A stretch of DNA of 7,948 nt. Source: Actinomycetota bacterium. GTDB taxonomy: Bacteria; Actinomycetota; Actinomycetes; Nanopelagicales; Nanopelagicaceae. The first letter of the stretch is position 1. Every line of letters begins with the position of its first letter. Under the pieces are notes generated by a model. It was not told the origin of the DNA, did not search any database, and saw only the letters and a list, made by a program, of their open reading frames with translations. Both the position numbers and the translations under genes were made by a program. Below, in pieces: positions 1 to 6,162 of this stretch. The stretch is taken from positions 1 through 7,948 of the forward strand of contig WLHG01000041.1 in NCBI GenBank assembly GCA_009702845.1. The letters run 5' to 3'.

Positions 1-252
1 GATGCCGGAATCGCCCGCGAAGTTGCACGCGTTGTTTTGCCTGTTGCAACGTACTCGTCTATGTATGTGACCATGAATGCGCGCGCACTCATGAACTTTT
101 TATCCTTGCGTACATCGCGTGAGGGTTCGCACTTTCCTAGCTATCCGCAGCACGAAATTGAGATGGTCGCCGAGAAAATGGAGGCGGAATTCGCGAAATT
201 AATGCCGCTTACGTACGGCGCATTTGAAAAATCTGGACGCATCGCCCCTTAA
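1..252 (+). CDS. thyX: Flavin-dependent thymidylate synthase ThyX, C-terminal part (5' end outside window)
   Basis: The reading frame is open from base 1 to the TAA at 250-252 and gives the last 83 residues of the protein, about one third of a normal ThyX of roughly 250 residues. ThyX makes dTMP from dUMP using methylenetetrahydrofolate, FAD and NADPH, replacing ThyA. Visible family features are the helix with AREVARVVLP (residues 5-14 of the fragment), the conserved MNARALMNFLSLR segment (25-37), which in the family helps bind dUMP and FAD, and the YPQHEIEMVAEKME helix (48-61). The C-terminal MPLTYGAFEKSGRIAP closely resembles actinobacterial ThyX ends as I remember them. The dUMP/FAD RHRxxSxNxxSxR signature would lie upstream of the window. 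No frameshift is visible. An in-frame TTG at 37 is internal, not the real start. dapA follows after 19 bp. Confidence 0.93.
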   Translation, partial: DAGIAREVARVVLPVATYSSMYVTMNARALMNFLSLRTSREGSHFPSYPQHEIEMVAEKMEAEFAKLMPLTYGAFEKSGRIAP

Positions 253-258
253 AACGAG

Positions 259-264
259 TAGAGT
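259..264 (+). promoter_or_regulatory. Possible -10 element (TAGAGT) of a leaderless dapA promoter
   Basis: TAGAGT fits the actinobacterial -10 pattern TANNNT and ends exactly 7 nt before the dapA ATG at 272, so transcription would begin at or next to the start codon. The same spacing occurs before ftsK and rimO. No convincing -35 is present; TGGACG at 234-239 is a weak candidate with a long 19-bp spacer. An alternative reading is that GAG at 261-263 acts as a short Shine-Dalgarno on a thyX-dapA transcript. Confidence 0.4.
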
Positions 265-271
265 TAGGCAT

Positions 272-1159
272 ATGAGTACACCAGCGCCCTTTGGTCGAAT
301 GTTGACCGCGATGGTCACTCCCTTTAAAAAAGATGGAAGTATCGATTGGGATGGCGTAGAAAAAATCGCCGACCACTTAGTTAATACTGGTCACGATGGA
401 ATCGTGGTTAATGGCACAACTGGTGAAGCACCTACGACAAAATCCTCAGAAAAAGAAGAGATCATTAAAGTTGTAAAGAGAACCGTTGGCTCGAAGATTA
501 AAGTCGTCTCGGGCGCTGGCGATAATGAAACAGATTATTCGATTAACCAAGCTAAGCGTTCTGAAGCAGCTGGCGCCGATGGCATATTGGTAGTGACTCC
601 GTACTACAACAAGCCTCCACAGGCGGGAATTAAAGCTCACTTTCTAGCAATGGCAAATGCAACAGGTCTGCCAATGATGTTGTACGACATCCCAGGTCGC
701 ACGGGTGTTGAAATTGAGTCTGACACAATCGTCGAACTCTTCGAACATCCATCCATCGTTGCGCTCAAAGATGCTAAAGGAAACGTTGCGGCAACATCGT
801 GGGTCATCAAGCGATGCGGAATTCCAGTTTATTCCGGAGATGATATTTTGAATTTGCCACTTTTATCAGTTGGGGCAGTTGGTTTTGTTTCGGTATGCGG
901 GCACTCTGTCGGCAGCGATTTAAAGGCGATGCTTAACGCCTGGTTTGATGGCAACCCAGCTCGCGCACTCGAGATTCACCAGAAGCTACTCCCTGTATTT
1001 ACGGGAACCTTCCGTACTCAAGGTGCAATTCTGAGTAAAGCGGCGTTGACTCTGATGGGTCTGCCTGGTGGTCACACGCGTCTTCCATTAGTCGATGCAA
1101 CCGATGCGCAGATTGCGCAGTTGCGCGAAGATCTTCGCGCCGGTGGCGTTCTCGTATAA
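272..1159 (+). CDS. dapA: 4-hydroxy-tetrahydrodipicolinate synthase
   Basis: The 295-residue protein is of normal DapA length and is a cytoplasmic TIM-barrel aldolase of the NAL/DHDPS family. It condenses pyruvate with aspartate semialdehyde, the first committed step to diaminopimelate and lysine. All key residues are visible: GTTGE at 48-52 (Thr49 matching E. coli Thr44), YYNKP at 111-115 (Tyr112 matching Tyr107), LYDIPGRTG at 137-145 (Tyr138 matching the catalytic Tyr133, and Arg143 matching the substrate-binding Arg138) and the Schiff-base Lys166 in IVALKDAKGN. The frame could be opened at a TTG at 224, but that would overlap thyX and add 16 residues unlike the family. The ATG at 272, directly before STPAPFGRMLTAMVTPF, fits the usual N-terminus. 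rnj starts 3 bp after its stop, so the two are probably cotranscribed. Confidence 0.95.
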   Translation: MSTPAPFGRMLTAMVTPFKKDGSIDWDGVEKIADHLVNTGHDGIVVNGTTGEAPTTKSSEKEEIIKVVKRTVGSKIKVVSGAGDNETDYSINQAKRSEAAGADGILVVTPYYNKPPQAGIKAHFLAMANATGLPMMLYDIPGRTGVEIESDTIVELFEHPSIVALKDAKGNVAATSWVIKRCGIPVYSGDDILNLPLLSVGAVGFVSVCGHSVGSDLKAMLNAWFDGNPARALEIHQKLLPVFTGTFRTQGAILSKAALTLMGLPGGHTRLPLVDATDAQIAQLREDLRAGGVLV

Positions 1160-1162
1160 ATA

Positions 1163-2845
1163 ATGAATCATCCACATCCAGATTTAGGGTTACCCTCCAA
1201 GCTAGTAAATGGGGGATTGCGCATCGTGGCCCTTGGCGGTCTAGCTGAAATCGGTCGCAATATGACGGTGTTTGAAACCAAAGGTAAGTTATTAATCGTT
1301 GATTGCGGTGTCCTGTTTCCTGAAGATACACAGCCGGGTATTGATTTAATTTTGCCTGATTTTTCTTATATTCGAGAGCGCTTAGCCGATGTTGTTGGCT
1401 TAGTCCTAACCCATGGGCATGAAGACCACATAGGCGCGGTGCCATATTTACTGCGCGAGCGTGGCGATATTGCAATCTATGGATCTGCGCTGACGTTGGC
1501 TCTTATTACTGCGAAGTTGAAAGAGCATCGTATTACTCCACTGACACGCGAAGTTCGTGAAGGGGGCCATGAAGATGTTGGTCCATTTGAACTCGAATTT
1601 GTTGCAGTTAATCACTCGATCCCAGATGCATTGGCAGTTGTCATTAATACTGATGCGGGACGAATTTTGCACACGGGTGATTTTAAAATGGATCAACTTC
1701 CATTAGATGGTCGCATCACCGATCTTCGTACCTTCTCGCGCCTAGGCGAAGAGGGCGTTGATATTTTTATGGTCGACTCAACAAACGCCGATGTTCCTGG
1801 CTTTACACCTTCAGAGCGCGAGATCATGCCGGCTCTTAACCGCGTTATTGCTTCCACCAAGCGCAGAGTAATTGTTGCCTCCTTCTCATCCCATGTTCAT
1901 CGCGTACAACAGGTTATCGATATCGCTGCGATGCACGGACGCAAAGTAGTCTTTATCGGACGTTCGATGGTGCGCAATATGAAGATTGCCCAAGATATGG
2001 GTTATTTAACTATTCCAGCGGGAGTTTTAATCGATGTGAAAGAGCTCGACTCTTTCGACGATAACGTTGTTCTAATCTGTACTGGCTCCCAAGGTGAACC
2101 TATGGCCGCGTTGGCTCGTATGGCCAATGGCGATCACCAAATCCGAGTTGGCGAAGGTGACACTGTAATTTTGGCATCCTCGCTCATACCGGGAAATGAA
2201 AACTCAGTATTTAGAATTATTAACGAGTTAACGCGCTTTGGCGCCAAGGTTGTACATAAAGCCAATGCAATGGTGCACGTATCGGGCCATGCTGCAGCAG
2301 GTGAACTTTTATACTGTTACAACATCGTAAAGCCAAAATATGTTTTGCCAGTTCATGGCGAATGGCGACATTTAAAGGCCAATGCTGAACTTGCGATTTC
2401 GGCCGGGTTGCCCCGAGCTAATGCACTCATAATTGAAAATGGAATAGTCGTAGATTTAGTAGATCATGAAGCATCGGTGGTCGGGGCTGTTTCTTGTGGC
2501 TTTGTCTATGTAGATGGTCAGAGTATCGGCGACATAACCGAGACATCACTAAAAGATCGACGCATCTTGGGTGAAGAGGGATTCATCTCAGTAATAGTTG
2601 TTATTGATTCTCAAAGTGGAAAAATCGTTGCCGGTCCAGATATACATGCTCGTGGTTTCAATGAAGATATGGCGCTCTTTGATGATGTTAAATTAAAGAT
2701 TGAGAAAGCTTTAGCTGCTGCAGTTATCGATGGAATAAACGGTACGCATCAACTATCACAGATTGTCCGCAAGACAGTTGGTGGTTGGGTTGGCGGAGAG
2801 CATCGCAGAAAGCCGATGATCATCCCAGTTGTTATTGAGGTTTAA
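1163..2845 (+). CDS. rnj: Ribonuclease J (metallo-beta-lactamase/beta-CASP RNase)
   Basis: The 560-residue protein matches the length of bacterial RNase J, a cytoplasmic zinc enzyme with endonuclease and 5'-to-3' exonuclease activity in rRNA maturation and mRNA decay. It opens with LRIVALGGLAEIGRNM (19-34), a family hallmark. The metal site is complete: HGHEDH at 84-89, His151 in NHSIPD, HTGDFK at 170-175 (Asp173), and the late motifs HVSGHA (372-377) and PVHGEWRH (396-403). The beta-CASP insert covers roughly 230-370 (VIVASFSSHVHRVQQ, CTGSQGEP), and the C-terminal domain covers about 450-560. The ATG lies 3 bp after the dapA stop and has no clear Shine-Dalgarno; GGTGG at 1142-1146 is too distant, so translation may be coupled to dapA. 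Adjacency of dapA and rnj is common in actinobacteria. Confidence 0.95.
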   Translation: MNHPHPDLGLPSKLVNGGLRIVALGGLAEIGRNMTVFETKGKLLIVDCGVLFPEDTQPGIDLILPDFSYIRERLADVVGLVLTHGHEDHIGAVPYLLRERGDIAIYGSALTLALITAKLKEHRITPLTREVREGGHEDVGPFELEFVAVNHSIPDALAVVINTDAGRILHTGDFKMDQLPLDGRITDLRTFSRLGEEGVDIFMVDSTNADVPGFTPSEREIMPALNRVIASTKRRVIVASFSSHVHRVQQVIDIAAMHGRKVVFIGRSMVRNMKIAQDMGYLTIPAGVLIDVKELDSFDDNVVLICTGSQGEPMAALARMANGDHQIRVGEGDTVILASSLIPGNENSVFRIINELTRFGAKVVHKANAMVHVSGHAAAGELLYCYNIVKPKYVLPVHGEWRHLKANAELAISAGLPRANALIIENGIVVDLVDHEASVVGAVSCGFVYVDGQSIGDITETSLKDRRILGEEGFISVIVVIDSQSGKIVAGPDIHARGFNEDMALFDDVKLKIEKALAAAVIDGINGTHQLSQIVRKTVGGWVGGEHRRKPMIIPVVIEV

Positions 2846-2900
2846 TCCTTATTGATCTCTTATCGCGGCGAGCCTAGCCAGTTCAAAATTGCTCACCCTT

Positions 2901-2906
2901 TAAGAT
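2901..2906 (+). promoter_or_regulatory. Probable -10 element (TAAGAT) of a leaderless ftsK promoter
   Basis: TAAGAT in the 68-bp rnj-ftsK gap ends 7 nt before the GTG start at 2914. No purine-rich Shine-Dalgarno lies between them, so a leaderless transcript starting at the GTG is the simplest reading. The identical hexamer at identical spacing precedes rimO. A -35 is not evident; the 2878-2886 region does not resemble TTGACA. Confidence 0.55.
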
Positions 2907-2913
2907 TGCCAGT

Positions 2914-5235
2914 GTGGCAAAACGTAAGAAAGCTCAATCCAAGACTGGCGCCGTCGGTGGCGCACTGGGTCGTGGGCTAGCTGCGATCTGGCGTTTTATT
3001 GCCAAAGCCCTAGGAAGTAGCGTTCGATTCATTGCTAGGGGCGCGCGTGATTTAGATCCAGCACACCAGCGCGATGGCATTGCCTTTTTCATTTTAATTT
3101 TAGCTCTTATTGCTACGGCTGGCACATGGTTTCATGCCGACAACATTGTAAGTCGCGGAGTTTATTCGCTCATGTATGGAGCCTTTGGCCGTATAGGTTT
3201 TGTTGCGCCAATTGCCTTGATCTACTTCGCCTTTAAATTATTTAGAACCCCTGAAGATAAGAAAGCCATCGGCCGAATCATTGTCGGCACGATTGCCCTC
3301 CTTTTATCATCGACCGGCATTGCACATTTACTTAATGGTTCAGTAGGCACCGGCGCAACGGCGATGCGTCATGGTGGTGGGTGGGTTGGCTACGGAGTAA
3401 CGACACCTTTAGTTGCGGCAATGACATCAGTTCTCACATATCCAGTCCTTGTGATTATCTTTATTTTCGGAGTGTTAGTAGTTACGGCGACTCCGGTTAG
3501 CGATGTCTTTGCTCGCATTGGGATTACCTCTACCTGGTTATGGTCAAAGCGTCCCGAGCGCAAAATAAAAGAAGAGCCCTTTGAAGTTACAGATACACCA
3601 CCATTTGAAACTCCCATCGTTGCAGCGTGGAATGACCCGGCTGGGGCAGAAGAGTTAGATGAAGAGCTAGACGAAGAGTCATTCGATGATGAGTTCACCG
3701 TGCCTATCCCTATCTCTCCAATGGCGGCACAAACCCCTAAGCGACCTGAACAACTCTTATTAACGGCAGATAGTACGTATGAGTTGCCTCCGGCCGATCT
3801 TTTGCGAGCTGGACCACCGGCAAAAGCGAAGAGCAAGGCTAATGAGGCCGTCGTTGCGGCGTTAACTGAAGTATTTTTACAGTTTGAAATAGATGCCCAA
3901 GTTACCGGCTTCATGCGTGGGCCAACGGTTACTCGCTATGAAATTGAACTTGGTAACGCGGTAAAAGTTGAGCGAATCACCGCCCTTGCGAAAAACATTT
4001 CATATGCCGTAGCAAGTGGTGATGTTCGAATTCTCTCTCCTATCCCAGGAAAATCTGCAGTAGGTATTGAGATTCCTAATGCCGATCGTGAAATTGTTGC
4101 CTTAGGCGATGTTCTTCGATCATCTGTTGCCGGCCAAGATCATCATCCAATGTTGGTGGCTCTGGGTAAAGATGTTGAGGGTAATTTCATTTGCGCCAAC
4201 CTTGCCAAGATGCCACACCTATTGGTTGCTGGTGCAACTGGCGCCGGTAAATCCTCGATGATCAATGCCATGATTATTTCGATATTGGCCCGCTCAACTC
4301 CTGATGATGTTCGACTAGTTCTAATCGACCCTAAACGCGTTGAACTCACGGCCTATGAGGGGATTCCTCATTTAATCACTCCCATTATTACCAGTCCTAA
4401 AAAGGCGGCCGATGCGCTTACCTGGGTCGTTCGAGAAATGGATCTTCGCTATGAGGATCTCTCGACCTTTGGCTTTAGACATATCGATGATTTTAATAAA
4501 GCGGTACGTGCCGGAAAAGTTATTCCACCTGAAGGAAGCGATCGCACAGTAGAGCCTTATCCATACCTTCTTGTAATTATCGATGAGCTCGCAGACTTAA
4601 TGATGGTTGCAGCTAAAGAGGTTGAAGAGTCGGTTGTACGAATCACTCAGCTTGCGCGCTCTGCTGGAATTCACTTGGTGCTTGCAACGCAGCGCCCTTC
4701 AGTCGATGTTGTCACCGGTCTGATTAAGGCAAACGTTCCATCGCGCCTCTCATTTGCTACTAGCTCATTAGCCGATAGCCGAGTTATTTTAGATACACCT
4801 GGTGCTGAAAAACTTGTCGGACAGGGCGATGCACTCTTTATTCCTATGGGTGCATCTCGCGCGGTACGTATTCAAGGCGCCTATGTTTCAGAACGCGAAA
4901 TAGAGGCAGTTACAAACCATGTGAGAAAACAACTCAAGCCGAGATATCGCGACGATGTCACTGCGCCCATGAGCCATCCAAAGATGGTCGATAAAGAGAT
5001 CGGTGATGATTTAGATATTCTCTGCCAGGCCGTTGAGCTTGTTGTCGGAACACAGTTTGGCTCGACCTCTATGTTGCAGCGAAAACTTCGAATCGGTTTT
5101 GCTAAAGCTGGTCGCTTAATGGATCTTATGGAGTCTCGCGGAATTGTTGGTCCATCTGAGGGCTCTAAAGCCCGTACTGTGATGGTCAAATCCGATGAAC
5201 TTGATTCCGTTCTTGCGACTCTTAAGGAGTACTAG
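2914..5235 (+). CDS. ftsK: DNA translocase FtsK/SpoIIIE
   Basis: This 773-residue septal DNA pump moves chromosomal DNA through the closing division site. The basic N-terminus MAKRKK is followed by about four membrane helices (near 56-73, 93-110, 122-140 and 176-193). A short linker (about 212-305) is acidic at 246-260. The FtsK alpha/beta motor spans about 310-680, with Walker A GATGAGKS at 440-447 and Walker B LLVIIDELADL at 552-562 (Asp557, Glu558). ARSAGIHLVLATQRPSVDVV (581-600) is a strongly conserved FtsK stretch. The gamma winged-helix domain for orienting-sequence recognition is at about 695-765 (LQRKLRIGFAKAGRLMDLME at 721-740). Length is close to B. subtilis SpoIIIE and far below E. 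coli FtsK, because the linker is short. The start is GTG, chosen because it begins the basic N-terminus and sits 7 nt after a TAAGAT box. Confidence 0.95.
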   Translation: MAKRKKAQSKTGAVGGALGRGLAAIWRFIAKALGSSVRFIARGARDLDPAHQRDGIAFFILILALIATAGTWFHADNIVSRGVYSLMYGAFGRIGFVAPIALIYFAFKLFRTPEDKKAIGRIIVGTIALLLSSTGIAHLLNGSVGTGATAMRHGGGWVGYGVTTPLVAAMTSVLTYPVLVIIFIFGVLVVTATPVSDVFARIGITSTWLWSKRPERKIKEEPFEVTDTPPFETPIVAAWNDPAGAEELDEELDEESFDDEFTVPIPISPMAAQTPKRPEQLLLTADSTYELPPADLLRAGPPAKAKSKANEAVVAALTEVFLQFEIDAQVTGFMRGPTVTRYEIELGNAVKVERITALAKNISYAVASGDVRILSPIPGKSAVGIEIPNADREIVALGDVLRSSVAGQDHHPMLVALGKDVEGNFICANLAKMPHLLVAGATGAGKSSMINAMIISILARSTPDDVRLVLIDPKRVELTAYEGIPHLITPIITSPKKAADALTWVVREMDLRYEDLSTFGFRHIDDFNKAVRAGKVIPPEGSDRTVEPYPYLLVIIDELADLMMVAAKEVEESVVRITQLARSAGIHLVLATQRPSVDVVTGLIKANVPSRLSFATSSLADSRVILDTPGAEKLVGQGDALFIPMGASRAVRIQGAYVSEREIEAVTNHVRKQLKPRYRDDVTAPMSHPKMVDKEIGDDLDILCQAVELVVGTQFGSTSMLQRKLRIGFAKAGRLMDLMESRGIVGPSEGSKARTVMVKSDELDSVLATLKEY
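3649..3684 (+). repeat. Imperfect 12-bp tandem repeat (about 3 units) in the ftsK linker
   Basis: Three consecutive 12-base units, GAAGAGTTAGAT, GAAGAGCTAGAC and GAAGAGTCATTC, lie in frame and encode EELD-EELD-EESF. The first two differ by two synonymous changes; the third keeps only its first half. They create the acidic patch in the FtsK linker between the membrane domain and the motor. The synonymous differences suggest an old duplication kept at the protein level. Confidence 0.7.
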
Positions 5236-5237
5236 CC

Positions 5238-5315
5238 CTCACGTTCAGCCTCACGATTTTGTTAGGAATTAACCCCTTGTTCTCACTCCTCGACCTTTCA
5301 CGAATGAGTTTCACG
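5238..5315 (+). repeat. Recurrent TCACG pentamers in the ftsK-HTH intergenic region
   Basis: TCACG occurs at 5239-5243, 5251-5255, 5298-5302 and 5311-5315, with a related TCACT at 5283-5287. They form two pairs spaced 12 and 13 bp apart (CTCACG twice, then TTCACG twice). The 123-bp gap (5236-5358) holding them has no gene and no convincing terminator hairpin. Roughly helical-turn spacing could mean a regulator binding array, but a five-base motif is short and chance is possible. Confidence 0.25.
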
Positions 5316-5318
5316 TTC

Positions 5319-5324
5319 TAGAAT
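5319..5324 (+). promoter_or_regulatory. Possible -10 element (TAGAAT) for the HTH gene
   Basis: TAGAAT fits TANNNT and lies within the small palindrome TTCTAGAA (5316-5323), 34 nt before the ATG at 5359. A start near 5331 would give a leader of roughly 28 nt that includes the AGGA at 5349-5352. A second candidate, TAGGAT at 5348-5353, is only 5 nt from the ATG and overlaps the possible Shine-Dalgarno. No good -35 is seen for either. Confidence 0.3.
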
Positions 5325-5348
5325 ATAGGACTGTTCCCCGACATATTT

Positions 5349-5352
5349 AGGA
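5349..5352 (+). promoter_or_regulatory. Likely Shine-Dalgarno (AGGA) for the HTH gene
   Basis: AGGA lies 6 nt before the ATG at 5359, normal spacing for ribosome binding. It supports this start and, unlike for ftsK and rimO, a leadered transcript. The same bases are part of TAGGAT, which could instead be a -10 box. Confidence 0.45.
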
Positions 5353-5358
5353 TATTTC

Positions 5359-6144
5359 ATGACTCTCGGTTCATTGATAGTTAAGGCGCGAGAAGGTGCT
5401 GCGCTATCAATTGAGGAGTTAGCAGAAGCTACAAGTATCCGCCCAGCTCTTCTTCGCGATATTGAATCAAATGATTTCTCACGTTGTGGCGGGCAGACAT
5501 ATGCGCGGGGCCATATCCGAAATATAGCTAAGCGTTTAGATGCCGATGAAACTGAGTTCCTTAGAATGTATGAAGAGGAACAGGCAATTGAAAAGCGCAC
5601 GATGCACGATCTTCTCGTTGAAAATAACATTATGAGCAAACCGTCAGCAAAACGAAAAATATCGTGGAAATCTTTAGTTGTGATCTCCGTTGCCAGTCTT
5701 GGCGTAGCAGGCATAGCTCAAATTGTTGTTTCAAATATTTCAACAGTTCAAAATACCGGAGTTGAAATCGCCTCAGTGGCTGAGACGACTTCTACTCAAC
5801 CAACGGCCGATGCTTCAGTAAGTGCAAGTGCAAGCGTGGGTTCTAGTCAAAGCGCAACACCTGCGCCATCTGAACAGAGCTCATTTACTACCGGCACTGG
5901 CGTTATGGTCGTAATAAATGCCGCACGCGCCAAGAGCTGGATCTTTGTCTCCGATGCAGTTGGACGTACTCTTTTTAGTGGCCAGATGTCCATGGGGGCC
6001 ACCAAGACCTTTACATCAGATACTCGACTGGATCTCAAAGTTGGAAATGCTGGGGGAGTCGACTTGGAAGTTAATGGCAAGAAGTTATCGTCGATCGGCC
6101 CCAATGGCGCCGTAGTTAGCGTGTCGTACGGAGCCAATTCATAA
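5359..6144 (+). CDS. RodZ-like membrane protein: N-terminal HTH, one membrane helix, C-terminal DUF4115-like domain
   Basis: The 261-residue protein has an N-terminal Xre/Cro-type helix-turn-helix (about 4-65: LGSLIVKAREGAALSIEELA, then GGQTYARGHIRNIAKRLDAD at 44-63), typical of the HTH_25/RodZ group. A basic stretch (KRKISWK, 98-104) precedes a single membrane helix at about 105-125. A low-complexity Ser/Thr/Ala/Pro linker follows (about 140-180, including SASASVGSS). The C-terminal domain at about 182-256 (KSWIFVSDAVGRTLFSGQM, then LDLKVGNAGGVDLEVNGK) resembles DUF4115. The predicted topology is HTH in the cytoplasm and the C-terminal domain outside. RodZ links MreB to the envelope in rod-shaped bacteria; actinobacterial homologues in this ftsK-rimO position are poorly understood, so a shape role is inference and DNA binding is possible. 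An AGGA precedes the ATG by 6 nt. rimO follows after 18 bp. Confidence 0.85.
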   Translation: MTLGSLIVKAREGAALSIEELAEATSIRPALLRDIESNDFSRCGGQTYARGHIRNIAKRLDADETEFLRMYEEEQAIEKRTMHDLLVENNIMSKPSAKRKISWKSLVVISVASLGVAGIAQIVVSNISTVQNTGVEIASVAETTSTQPTADASVSASASVGSSQSATPAPSEQSSFTTGTGVMVVINAARAKSWIFVSDAVGRTLFSGQMSMGATKTFTSDTRLDLKVGNAGGVDLEVNGKKLSSIGPNGAVVSVSYGANS

Positions 6145-6149
6145 TCGGA

Positions 6150-6155
6150 TAAGAT
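6150..6155 (+). promoter_or_regulatory. Probable -10 element (TAAGAT) of a leaderless rimO promoter
   Basis: TAAGAT begins 6 bp after the HTH-gene stop codon and ends 7 nt before the rimO ATG at 6163. Hexamer and spacing are identical to those before ftsK. The only Shine-Dalgarno-like bases (GGAT at 6148-6151) are too far from the ATG, 11 nt, to be convincing. Any -35 would lie inside the end of the HTH gene, where none is obvious. Confidence 0.55.
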
Positions 6156-6162
6156 TCACCCA

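Noticed and set aside
999..1475. 158-codon open frame on the minus strand across the dapA-rnj junction
   Set aside because: It is antisense to two well-supported genes with intact motifs, and its translation resembles no family; a coding shadow.
2867..2897. Possible hairpin in the rnj-ftsK gap: GGCGAGC (2867-2873) with GCTCACC (2891-2897)
   Set aside because: The seven-base stem has an internal mismatch, the loop is 17 nt and only CTTTA follows rather than a T-run. It also sits against the putative ftsK promoter, so I do not call a terminator.
3390..3914. 174-codon minus-strand open frame opposite ftsK, rich in serine
   Set aside because: The Ser run is the reverse complement of the acidic GAAGAG/GAT codons of the FtsK linker; a composition artefact.
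5260..5273. Inverted repeat GTTA/TAAC around GGAAT as a possible terminator after ftsK
   Set aside because: Only four AT-rich base pairs with no T-run; too weak.
5298..5714. 138-codon minus-strand open frame overlapping the start of the HTH gene
   Set aside because: It mostly mirrors the HTH domain coding sequence and shows no recognisable family; the plus-strand gene has clear domain support.
5820..5837. Short AGTGCA repeats in the HTH gene linker
   Set aside because: They encode the low-complexity SASAS linker and need no further explanation.
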